Shown here in pieces: positions 10,909 to 17,957 of a DNA stretch of 64,000 nt. Made by a program: the position numbers and the translations under genes. Position 1 is the stretch's first letter. Every line of letters begins with the position of its first letter. A model generated the notes under the pieces. The model ran no database searches, had not been told where the DNA came from, and saw nothing but the letters and a program-made list of their open reading frames with translations. This DNA comes from Archangium gephyra (GTDB lineage Bacteria > Myxococcota > Myxococcia > Myxococcales > Myxococcaceae). The stretch spans positions 189,315 through 253,314 of the forward strand of contig QFQP01000004.1 of assembly GCA_003243425.1 (NCBI GenBank), given 5' to 3'.

Positions 10909-11843
10909 GCGTTCCAGATCGGCAGCTTCGCGTTGAGCGCCCCGCGGTAGCTGCGGTTCGCCTCGCGAAGCAGATCTTCGGTGCTGCGTACGGTCTCGTT
11001 GGGGAACACCGCGCCGCCGCAGCTGATGCGCACCGGCACCGCGCCACTCGGCCCTTCGGCCACCACGCCTCGCATCACGTCGATGATGCGTTCACCGACC
11101 AGCCGTGCGCCCGGCAGATCGGTCTCGGGCAGGAGCACCACGAACTCGTCGCTGTCGACGCGGAACATGCGATCGGCGCCGCGCAGGCACGACAACACGG
11201 CCTGCAACAGCCGCTGCAGGTACGCATCGCAGCCGTCGCGACCGAGCGCGTAGCGGAGCCCCGGGTAGTCATCGAAGCCGAACATCAGACACGCGGCAGG
11301 CCGGCCGTACCGGCGGCTGCGGGCCAGCTCTGCGTCGAGCGACGCCTTCAACTGTGAATACGTGCCGGCGCCGGTCACCGGGTCGACCGCGCGGAACTGC
11401 GCGAGCTCTTCTTCGGCGTCGAACAGCTTGCGGCGGTACTCGCGCACCATCAGCGCCGAGTTGATGCGCGTCTGCAGCTCGATGAGCTTGAAGGGCTTGG
11501 TGACGAAGTCGTCGGCGCCGAGCTCCATGCCGCGAATCTTCCCGTCCATCTCGCCCATGGCGGTGAGGATGATGATCGGCAGCTCGCGGAAGGTGTCGTG
11601 CTCGCGCGCCCACTTGAGCACCGAGAAGCCGTCACGAATCGGCATCATCAGGTCGAGCAGCACCAGGTCGGGCTTGTGGGCGATGATCGCCTCGACCGCT
11701 TCACCGCCGTCGGCCGCCGAAATGACGCGGAAGTTCTGCGCCTCACAGAGGTCGCGAAGCAACGCGCGGGTGGGGTCGTCATCGTCGACGACCAGAATCA
11801 GGCGATTACTGAAATCGAGGTCCTGCCGCTGAGGCGTCACCAA
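10905..11843 (-). CDS. Response regulator with degenerate GGDEF domain
   Basis: 312 residues in two domains. The N-terminal receiver (about 15-130) has the acidic pair VVDDDD, the phosphorylation Asp in LVLLDLMMP (about 60), the conserved Thr in IIILTAM and the Lys in VTKPF. The C-terminal 170 residues align with diguanylate cyclases (DPVTGAGTYSQLKASLDAEL, then RMFRVDSDEFVVLLPE), but the signature GGDEF is DSDEF, so catalysis is doubtful; it may bind GTP or c-di-GMP, or act as a phosphorylation-controlled output by protein contact. No kinase gene is adjacent. The next gene upstream on the same strand, the desaturase, ends 15 bases before this start, so co-transcription is possible. Confidence 0.9.
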   Translation of the reverse strand: MVTPQRQDLDFSNRLILVVDDDDPTRALLRDLCEAQNFRVISAADGGEAVEAIIAHKPDLVLLDLMMPIRDGFSVLKWAREHDTFRELPIIILTAMGEMDGKIRGMELGADDFVTKPFKLIELQTRINSALMVREYRRKLFDAEEELAQFRAVDPVTGAGTYSQLKASLDAELARSRRYGRPAACLMFGFDDYPGLRYALGRDGCDAYLQRLLQAVLSCLRGADRMFRVDSDEFVVLLPETDLPGARLVGERIIDVMRGVVAEGPSGAVPVRISCGGAVFPNETVRSTEDLLREANRSYRGALNAKLPIWNA

Positions 11844-11858
11844 GCGTCAGGAAACATA

Positions 11859-12908
11859 TCAGGCATTCATGACGACGCCGTCCGGCACTTCGTCGGAAAT
11901 GCGGCGGGTGCGGCCCTTCAAGAACTCGATGACCTGTTCGTCGGTGCGCTCGTCTCCCGGCAGGCGCACGAAGCGCCTGGCCAGCCAGTCGTAGCGCTTC
12001 AAGAACAGGAACAGCGACACCATGAAGAAGTCGATGCCTTCGAAGACGATGCAGCCTTCCTTCGCGTAGCGCTCCTGGTTGTCCAGGAAGTCCTGCGGCA
12101 TCTCCGTCCAATGGCGGGTCTGCTTCACGTGGTGACCGATGTGGTACCCGTCGTTGAAGCACTTGGTGTTGTAGGGCGTGTTGATGCAGGTGATCGAGTT
12201 GACGAACGAGTCACCCGGCCGCGACGCGTCGATGAACGCGTGCTGACCCCAGTTGCCCCACATCATCGCCAGCCGCATGAAGAAATACGGAACGATGAAG
12301 GCCACCAGCGAGGCGCGCCAGTTGAGGAAGGCGAGCCCGGCCATGATGCCCACGTGCGCGGCGTCACTCATGATCGCGCGGCGAGCCATCATCGGGCGCT
12401 TCTTGCGCAGGAAGTACTGCGTCAGCTGCACGTGGCTGAGGAAGAGAAAGCGGCTGAAGTACACCAGCCAGTTCAGAATGCTGTCGCGCTGGTACGTCAT
12501 GGTGCTCGACAGGTCGGAGCGCAGGTTGTTCTCGGCGTGGTGCATGCCCACGTGGTGCTCGAGGTAGCCGGTCGGAATACCGAACATCAGGCTGGTCGAG
12601 AAGGGAATGAAGCGGTTCAACCAGCGCGGCGACTTCACGAACGGCCGGTGCATGGTGTTGTGCAGCATGAGGATCGCCGGCGGCGCCATGATCGCGATCT
12701 GAACGACCCAGACCACCACCGCGAGCCACCACGAGAACCACACGAACACCGCTACCTGCAGCGGCACGATGATGAGCAGGTTCTTCAACCACAGCCGGAA
12801 GAAGACCGCGTCGCGCTTGTCGTGAAGCATCGACTCGATCCACGTCTGGAAAGCCGACGGGGCGTACTGAGGAACAGCCTGCGGGTCGACGATGGCCGGC
12901 ACGGTCAT
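11859..12908 (-). CDS. Membrane fatty acid desaturase
   Basis: Membrane di-iron oxygenase that introduces double bonds into acyl chains. The 349-residue protein shows the three histidine boxes: HNTMH (about 83-87), HHVGMHH (about 118-124), and HIGHH (about 247-251), with hydrophobic stretches between them (IIVPLQVAVFVWFSWWLAVV and others), predicted to form about four to six transmembrane segments. Substrate and regiospecificity cannot be read from the sequence. In myxobacteria such enzymes adjust membrane unsaturation. The downstream regulator gene follows after 15 bases; the MBL-fold hydrolase gene lies 54 bases upstream, also on the minus strand. Confidence 0.93.
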   Translation of the reverse strand: MTVPAIVDPQAVPQYAPSAFQTWIESMLHDKRDAVFFRLWLKNLLIIVPLQVAVFVWFSWWLAVVVWVVQIAIMAPPAILMLHNTMHRPFVKSPRWLNRFIPFSTSLMFGIPTGYLEHHVGMHHAENNLRSDLSSTMTYQRDSILNWLVYFSRFLFLSHVQLTQYFLRKKRPMMARRAIMSDAAHVGIMAGLAFLNWRASLVAFIVPYFFMRLAMMWGNWGQHAFIDASRPGDSFVNSITCINTPYNTKCFNDGYHIGHHVKQTRHWTEMPQDFLDNQERYAKEGCIVFEGIDFFMVSLFLFLKRYDWLARRFVRLPGDERTDEQVIEFLKGRTRRISDEVPDGVVMNA

Positions 12909-12962
12909 AGCGAGGGGTGCCCTAAGACAAGCCGGGCCCTCTTCGCAAGCATGCAGCCCTCG

Positions 12963-13877
12963 CTAGTCGACGAAGCCTTCCTTCACTGCGCCGGTGCCGA
13001 CGAGACGTGCCAGCGCGTCACCGTCGTGGGCCACGACGAGCTGCACTTCGGGGTGCTCCTTGCGCAGCTTCTGCAGCGCGCCGATCTGATCGATCACCTG
13101 GCGCCGGTCTTCTCCGAGAAACAGGCTCAGCAGCAGCGGGCGCATGCGACCTTCGTCCAGGCTCCGCTCGTTCCACGCCACGTCACCCACGAAGAGCAGC
13201 TCTTTGCCGTCGGCGCGCTTCACGTAGATGAGCTGCGAGCCGGGGCTGTGGCCGGGCGCTCGTTGCAACGCGACGCCGGGCACCACCCGGTAGAGCCGGT
13301 CGTACGTGATGGGCGTGAGGTCCTTCACCGCTTCCGCGCTGAGGCCGGTCATCGGTTCCTTCACACCGAAGTCGATCTGCGCCTGCGTCACCAGCAGGCG
13401 CCCGGTCTTGCGGACCTCCGGGTTCTTCGAGCGCGCGGCGCCACCGAGATGATCGGGGTGCTCGTGGGTGACGACGATCGCCGCCGCGGTGGCCATCGCC
13501 TTGTCGAGCGTGGCCCAGGCGTCATCGTGAAACGTGGTGACCGCTCCGGCGCCCATCGCGTCGAAACCGGCGCGGTCGTAGGCAGTGTCGACGATCACGA
13601 AGCCCGCATCAGGCGTGACGATCTGAAACGAGGCGTACACCGCGTTGAGCGAAGACGGGCCGGCGCCGGCGACTGCCGCGAACGCAGGCATCGAACCGTC
13701 GGCAACGTGAAGGACGCGGACGTCGGTGGGCAGCTCGTCGGTGCCCGCCGTGCCGCGCAGCCCCTCGAGATCGATCGTGTAGCCATCACCCGGCGAAGGG
13801 CTGGTGGCGAAGAACACGAGGTACGTGGTGAGCAGCATCGCGACGAGCGCGCCCAGAACGACACGGAGTTTCTTCAC
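12963..13877 (-). CDS. MBL-fold metallo-hydrolase, membrane-anchored or exported
   Basis: Metallo-beta-lactamase fold hydrolase of 304 residues. The metal site HxHxDH is clear in VTHEHPDHLGG (about 137-147), followed by the C-terminal His in APGHSPGSQLIYV and the Asp in LLFVGDVAW. An N-terminal hydrophobic segment MKKLRVVLGALVAMLLTTYLVFF suggests a signal anchor or uncleaved signal peptide, so the enzyme probably faces the periplasm. The lactonase-like layout with ...HSPG... is general for the family; the substrate is unknown. No lipobox is visible. The gene is 84 bases downstream of dnaB on the same strand and may be independently expressed. Confidence 0.88.
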   Translation of the reverse strand: MKKLRVVLGALVAMLLTTYLVFFATSPSPGDGYTIDLEGLRGTAGTDELPTDVRVLHVADGSMPAFAAVAGAGPSSLNAVYASFQIVTPDAGFVIVDTAYDRAGFDAMGAGAVTTFHDDAWATLDKAMATAAAIVVTHEHPDHLGGAARSKNPEVRKTGRLLVTQAQIDFGVKEPMTGLSAEAVKDLTPITYDRLYRVVPGVALQRAPGHSPGSQLIYVKRADGKELLFVGDVAWNERSLDEGRMRPLLLSLFLGEDRRQVIDQIGALQKLRKEHPEVQLVVAHDGDALARLVGTGAVKEGFVD

Positions 13878-13961
13878 AGGTCCTCTTTACCCGCCGGTGA
13901 TGCGTGTCGCGAAGCGGTCTCGACGTCGTCGACGACGATCCCGATGGCGTCAGCGGCGAGG

Positions 13962-15320
13962 TCACGAACCGCCGCCCTGCCAGTCGCGCACGCGGCTCTC
14001 GAAGCGCGTGAACTCGCCGAGGAACACCAGGTCGACCGAGCCGACCGGGCCGTTTCGCTGCTTGGCGACGATCAATTCGACGGGAATCACGCTGCCGCGA
14101 TCGGCCTGCGGTGCTTCGCCTTCTTCACCGGTGTCTTCACGGTGGATGAACATGATCACGTCTGCGTCCTGCTCGATGGCGCCGGATTCACGGAGGTCGG
14201 ACAGCATCGGCTTGCCGCCCTTGCGCTCTTCGACCTTACGGTTGAGCTGCGAGAGGGCGATGATCGGCACGTCGAGCTCTTTGGCCAGCTGCTTCAAGGC
14301 GCGCGAGATCTCGGCGACTTCGAGCTGACGACTCTCGACCTTGCCCTTCTGGTGCATGAGCTGGAGGTAGTCGATGACGATGAGGCCGATCTTCCCCTCG
14401 CGCTGATGGAGGCGGCGGCACTTGGCGCGCAGGTCGAACGACGACAGCCCGCCCGAGTCGTCGACGTAGAACTTGCACTTGAAGAGCTCGTTGGCCGATT
14501 CGCTGATGCGCTCCTCGTCGGCCGGCGTGAGGCGACCGCCACGCAGCTTCTTCATGTCGACCTTCGCGTGCTGCGCGAGCAGACGGGTCAACAGCTGAAC
14601 GGAGGGCATTTCGAGCGAGAACACCGCGACGGCGAGGTTCTCCTTGCTCGCCACGTGCAGCGCGAAGTTCATCGCCAGCGAGGTCTTGCCGATGCCGGGG
14701 CGCGCGGCCAACACGATGAGTTCGCCGCCGTGGAACCCGGTGAGCTGGTTGTCGAGGTCGACGAAGCCCGAAGACACGCCGGTGATGCCACCACCGGAGT
14801 TCTTCATCTTGTCGAGGAGCGCGAGGGCCTCGTCCATCAGGTCCGACATCGGGCGGAGGTCACCCGCGCGACGCTTCTCGGCGATCTGGAAGACCTTGCG
14901 CTCGGCTTCGTCGAGCAACTCGGCCACGTCGCCGGTTTCCTGGCTGGCGAGATCTTGAATCTCACGACCGGCCGACGCGAGCAGACGGCGCGTCGACTGG
15001 TTCTTGATGATCTTCGCGTACTCGATCGCGTTCTGAGAGAACGGAACGGCCTGGTCGAGCTGCGAGAGGTACCCGGGGCCACCGGCCGAGGCCAACTTGC
15101 CGTCGGTCTTCAGCTGCTCGGCGACGGTGACGAGGTCCATCTTCTCGCTGCGCGCGTCGAGCGCGGCCATGGCGCGGAAGATGTCGGCGTGCGCGGGGAT
15201 CGAGAAGTCGTCGGCGCTGATGACCTCCTGCACGTTGGTCAGCACCGAGTTGTCCATCAGCACGCTGCCGAGCACTGCGCGTTCGGCGGCGACGTCCTGG
15301 AAAGAGGCGAGGGTGCTCAT
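13962..15320 (-). CDS. dnaB: Replicative DNA helicase DnaB
   Basis: Hexameric helicase that unwinds DNA at the replication fork and contacts primase. The 452-residue protein has the N-terminal primase-binding domain (from AAERAVLGSVLMDN), the linker, and the RecA-like domain with Walker A (ARPGIGKTS, about 206-214), Walker B (IGLIVIDYLQLM), the QLNRKVEERKG motif and the arginine-finger region AKQRNGPVG. The chosen start is ATG at 15320, giving MSTLASFQDV; an alternative five codons upstream (15335) is possible. No intein interrupts the Walker A region. It lies in the conserved rpsF-rpsR-rplI-dnaB neighbourhood, but a Uma2 gene intervenes. Confidence 0.97.
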   Translation of the reverse strand: MSTLASFQDVAAERAVLGSVLMDNSVLTNVQEVISADDFSIPAHADIFRAMAALDARSEKMDLVTVAEQLKTDGKLASAGGPGYLSQLDQAVPFSQNAIEYAKIIKNQSTRRLLASAGREIQDLASQETGDVAELLDEAERKVFQIAEKRRAGDLRPMSDLMDEALALLDKMKNSGGGITGVSSGFVDLDNQLTGFHGGELIVLAARPGIGKTSLAMNFALHVASKENLAVAVFSLEMPSVQLLTRLLAQHAKVDMKKLRGGRLTPADEERISESANELFKCKFYVDDSGGLSSFDLRAKCRRLHQREGKIGLIVIDYLQLMHQKGKVESRQLEVAEISRALKQLAKELDVPIIALSQLNRKVEERKGGKPMLSDLRESGAIEQDADVIMFIHREDTGEEGEAPQADRGSVIPVELIVAKQRNGPVGSVDLVFLGEFTRFESRVRDWQGGGS

Positions 15321-15353
15321 GGCGCGCAGCCTCATAACTCACGGCGACGAACT

Positions 15354-15920
15354 TTAGGGGAGCCACCAGTCAGCCAGACGCAGCGTCAATTCTGGCCACG
15401 GCGCAATTCCCTTCACGACGTCTTCACCGGCCCACGTGCCCTGCAGTTGCCAGTTGGCTCCGACGAGTTCGAAGGCTTCGAGCACCCTGGCGACAGGGTC
15501 GATGTGCCAGAGGTACGCCACGCCTTGCTGCGCGTAGAGTCGACGCTTCGCGCCGAGATCTTTCACGCGCGTGGAGTCGGAGAGGATTTCGCAGACCCAA
15601 TCGGGGCGGACGCGAATGGGGTTTTCGTCGAAACGTCCCGCGAGCCGTTCCTGTCGCCATCCTGAGATGTCGGGCACCACTTCTTCATCGGTTGGAAACC
15701 GCACCGACACTTCGACGGCGAACATCCAGCCGCCTCGGCCGCCAGGTCCGCCACCGTCGAGCACGCCGATGACCTTGCCTTCGACGGTCTGGTGCCGGAA
15801 TCCGGGGCGGCCCATGACGTAGAGGGCACCGTCGATCACCTCACCGGACTGGCCGTCTGGAAGCGTCGCCAATTCGCGGAGCAGCTCTTTGTTGGACTTG
15901 AGGCGCGGTGCGGTCGACAT
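15354..15920 (-). CDS. Uma2 family (DUF820) putative endonuclease
   Basis: A 188-residue protein with the Uma2/DUF820 restriction-endonuclease-like fold. Expected PD-(D/E)XK residues are visible: Glu in SGEVIDGALYVM, the Asp in VVPDISGW, the Glu in PDWVCEILSDST and Lys in GAKRRLYAQQGVAYLWHID. The motif order and the closing part (EAFELVGANWQLQG) fit the family. Uma2 proteins are abundant in cyanobacteria and myxobacteria; their natural substrate is unproven. It is placed between rplI and dnaB, beyond a terminator, so it probably has its own promoter and may be a lineage-specific insertion. Confidence 0.87.
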   Translation of the reverse strand: MSTAPRLKSNKELLRELATLPDGQSGEVIDGALYVMGRPGFRHQTVEGKVIGVLDGGGPGGRGGWMFAVEVSVRFPTDEEVVPDISGWRQERLAGRFDENPIRVRPDWVCEILSDSTRVKDLGAKRRLYAQQGVAYLWHIDPVARVLEAFELVGANWQLQGTWAGEDVVKGIAPWPELTLRLADWWLP

Positions 15921-15937
15921 GGCGTGAGTCTACGCGC

Positions 15938-15976
15938 AAAAGAAAACCGTGCGCCCCGGTGGTCTGGAGCGCACGG
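15938..15976 (-). terminator. Rho-independent terminator after rplI
   Basis: On the minus strand an 8-base perfect stem (CCGTGCGC pairing with GCGCACGG, 14-base loop) is followed immediately by a T-rich run, TTTTCTTTT. It lies 24-62 bases downstream of the rplI stop and would end the rpsF-rpsR-rplI transcript before the Uma2 gene. Confidence 0.8.
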
Positions 15977-15999
15977 CCTGATGACGAAACCCGACACGA

Positions 16000-16455
16000 T
16001 TACGCGGTGGCGGCTTCGCCTTCGACGTTCACGTTGAGCGTCGCAACCACGTCGCGGTGGAGGCGGATCTCGACGGGGAACGTGCCGACGGCCTTGATGG
16101 GCTCCGGCAGGTGGATGTGGCGGCGATCGACCTTCTGGCCCGCGGCCGCGATGGCCTCGGCGATGTCGAGCGCGGTGACGGAGCCGAACAGCTTGTCCTG
16201 CTCGCCGACCTTGCGCTTGATGGTGACCTTGATGCCCGAGAGCTTCTTGGCCTCTTCCTGCGCCGCGCCCTTCAGCTTCTGCTGACGGAGCTCGATGACC
16301 TGCTTCTCGTGCTCGAGCTGACGCACGTTCGCGTTGCTGGCCAACATCGCCAGGTTGCGGGGGAGCAGGTAGTTGCGCGCGTAGCCTTCCTTGACGGAAA
16401 CGAGCTCGCCCGACTTACCCAGGTTGTAAACGTCTTCGCGGAGAATGACTTTCAT
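16000..16455 (-). CDS. rplI: 50S ribosomal protein L9
   Basis: Large-subunit protein bL9, 151 residues, beginning MKVILREDVYNLGKSGELVSVKEGYARNYL, the well-known N-terminal RNA-binding globular domain. A long connecting helix (about 40-75) follows, then the C-terminal domain with KLFGSVTALDIAEAI and IHLPEPIKAVGTFPVEIRLH. Family length is normal (about 147-150). It is the last gene of the rpsF-rpsR-rplI set; rpsR ends 3 bases upstream, and a terminator follows. Confidence 0.98.
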   Translation of the reverse strand: MKVILREDVYNLGKSGELVSVKEGYARNYLLPRNLAMLASNANVRQLEHEKQVIELRQQKLKGAAQEEAKKLSGIKVTIKRKVGEQDKLFGSVTALDIAEAIAAAGQKVDRRHIHLPEPIKAVGTFPVEIRLHRDVVATLNVNVEGEAATA

Positions 16456-16458
16456 GGG

Positions 16459-16770
16459 TCAGCTCGCCAGCACGAGGTAGGGGATGAGGGCGAGGCCGCG
16501 CGCCTGCTTGACGGCCTTGGCGACCGCACGCTGGTGCAGCGCGCAGTTGCCCGAGATGCGGCGGGGAATGATCTTGCCGCGCTCGGTCACGAAGTACTTC
16601 AGCGTCGACTGGTCCTTGTAGTCGACCTTCGCGTTCTTGTCGGCGCAGAAGCGGCACACCTTGCGGCGGGCGAAACCACGGCCACCGCGCTTCTCGTCGC
16701 CACCTTCCATGTCGCCAGCGTCGTCACGCTTCGCCGGGCGGCTCTTCTTCTCAGCAGTCACAGTGCTCAT
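16459..16770 (-). CDS. rpsR: 30S ribosomal protein S18
   Basis: Small-subunit protein bS18, 103 residues. The conserved core runs from CRFCADKNAKVDYKDQSTLKYFVTERGKIIPRRI to NCALHQRAVAKAVKQARGLALIPY, which identifies it. The first about 30 residues (MSTVTAEKKSRPAKRDDAGDM...) form a charged N-terminal extension not present in the roughly 75-residue E. coli protein. C-x2-C and a later Cys could in principle form a zinc ribbon of the C+ type. The gene overlaps no neighbour: 17 bases separate it from rpsF and 3 from rplI. Confidence 0.98.
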   Translation of the reverse strand: MSTVTAEKKSRPAKRDDAGDMEGGDEKRGGRGFARRKVCRFCADKNAKVDYKDQSTLKYFVTERGKIIPRRISGNCALHQRAVAKAVKQARGLALIPYLVLAS

Positions 16771-16787
16771 TGTGAGGATCTTTCCGA

Positions 16788-17249
16788 TCAGGCGTTGAAG
16801 CCGCCGTCATCGTCCATGTCGTTGTCGAAGCCGCCGAAGCCTTCACGCTCGGCGCCACCGAAGGGCTTGTTGTCGTCCACGTCGCCAGACAGCTTCAGGT
16901 CTTCCTGCGGCTGGTGGGCATCGGGGTTGACGTCATCGGCCAGGCGCTTGCTCATGAAGCGCGTGACTTCGTCGAGGTTGCGCAGATTGCGCTCGACTTC
17001 GGCGACGAGGGCCGTGCCGCCCAGGAAGTGAGCGTGGATGAAGATCGCGCGCGGCTGCTTGGCAACCGGGTACATCGTCTTCTTCTTGCCCCAGATGGTG
17101 AAGCGGAGGAACTTGCCGCCGTCACGGCCCACGATGCTGCGGACCTTTTCCTTCACCTTGTCGACGTTCTCGTCGGTGAGATCCGGCTTCACGAGGAAGA
17201 CCGTCTCGTACTCGCGCAGCTTCGCTGCGGCTTTCACTGCATCAGCCAT
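16788..17249 (-). CDS. rpsF: 30S ribosomal protein S6
   Basis: bS6, 153 residues, with ferredoxin-like core: LREYETVFLVKPDL, KVKEKVRSIVGRDGGKFL, TIWGKKKTMYPVAKQPRAIFIHAHFLG and EVERNLRNLDEVTRFMSKRL. The C-terminal about 45 residues are an acidic, Gly-rich tail ending in DDDGGFNA, longer than in E. coli but common in the phylum. It heads the rpsF-rpsR-rplI operon. A Shine-Dalgarno AAGGGG lies about 8 bases upstream. In many bacteria the S6:S18 complex represses its own mRNA through a leader structure, so the 100-base leader here may be regulatory. Confidence 0.98.
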   Translation of the reverse strand: MADAVKAAAKLREYETVFLVKPDLTDENVDKVKEKVRSIVGRDGGKFLRFTIWGKKKTMYPVAKQPRAIFIHAHFLGGTALVAEVERNLRNLDEVTRFMSKRLADDVNPDAHQPQEDLKLSGDVDDNKPFGGAEREGFGGFDNDMDDDGGFNA

Positions 17250-17327
17250 TGTATGGCCCCTTGGGTAGAGCCCAGCCGGGGAATCCGGTGAGCGGGGTGT
17301 GCCTCTCCTGTTGACGAAGCGGGGCGG

Positions 17328-17355
17328 CCTTAAGGGACACCACCACGCGAGTCAA
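17328..17355 (-). promoter_or_regulatory. Possible sigma-70 promoter of the rpsF operon
   Basis: On the minus strand, TTGACT (17355-17350) is followed after 16 bases by TTAAGG (17333-17328). The -35 match is good and the -10 is poor. It lies about 80-110 bases upstream of rpsF and no better candidate is seen in the interval. The assignment rests on position and the TTGAC element only. Confidence 0.3.
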
Positions 17356-17421
17356 GCTCACCGGCCGCCGACTTCTGGTAGGACGCGCCGCCGCTCACGT
17401 CGTCTTCCGGAGAGTCTTCGC

Positions 17422-17844
17422 ATGAGAGCCGTACTGCCGCTGCTCGCGTCGCTGTGTCTGTTCGCCGGTTGCCGGGGCCCCAGGAGCTCACCGGCCGGCA
17501 GCGTGAAGTCGTTCTTCAGCGCGCTCGAGTCTCAGGACTGGTCGTCGATGGCCGACATCGCCTCCGACGCGTCGTTCAAGCGCGTGGGCACCCGTGAGCG
17601 CGCCATCGCCACCTTCCAGCGCGACTACGACGGTTGGGACAACATCGACATCACCATCAAGGAAGAGCTGATCGACGTCGACGGTAAGTCGGCCACCGTG
17701 ATCTTCGGCTGCGTCTCGACGCAGCTCATCAACTACAAGGAGCAGAAGTTCGACTGCTCCGACACGTGGATGCTGGTGAAGCAGGACGACGACAAGTGGC
17801 ACCTCCACCTGCCCGGCACCACGCGCGTTCGACCGATGCAGTGA
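17422..17844 (+). CDS. Hypothetical lipoprotein
   Basis: The 140-residue protein begins MRAVLPLLASLCLFAGC, a typical type II signal peptide with lipobox LFAGC (Cys about 17). The rest resembles small NTF2-like or DUF4878-type domains: a helical start (PAGSVKSFFSALESQDWSSMADIAS) followed by antiparallel strands with the end DDDKWHLHLPGTT. Start ATG 17422 was chosen because it places the signal peptide at the N-terminus; upstream in-frame codons encode Arg-rich sequence. It is divergent from rpsF and ends 113 bases before the outer-membrane protein gene. Function unknown. Confidence 0.78.
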   Translation: MRAVLPLLASLCLFAGCRGPRSSPAGSVKSFFSALESQDWSSMADIASDASFKRVGTRERAIATFQRDYDGWDNIDITIKEELIDVDGKSATVIFGCVSTQLINYKEQKFDCSDTWMLVKQDDDKWHLHLPGTTRVRPMQ

Positions 17845-17957
17845 GCCGCAGCAACCCTCTCGTTTGAAATGGCGCTGCGCGTCGTACGCACCTCGTCACA
17901 CACGGGTGACAGCGTGCTATGGGCCGCGCGCCGCCGCACCGAACGAGGGGAGTTCAC

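Noticed and set aside
11598..15665. A 1355-codon plus-strand open frame
   Set aside because: It runs antisense across a regulator, desaturase, MBL hydrolase and dnaB, all clearly coding on the minus strand.
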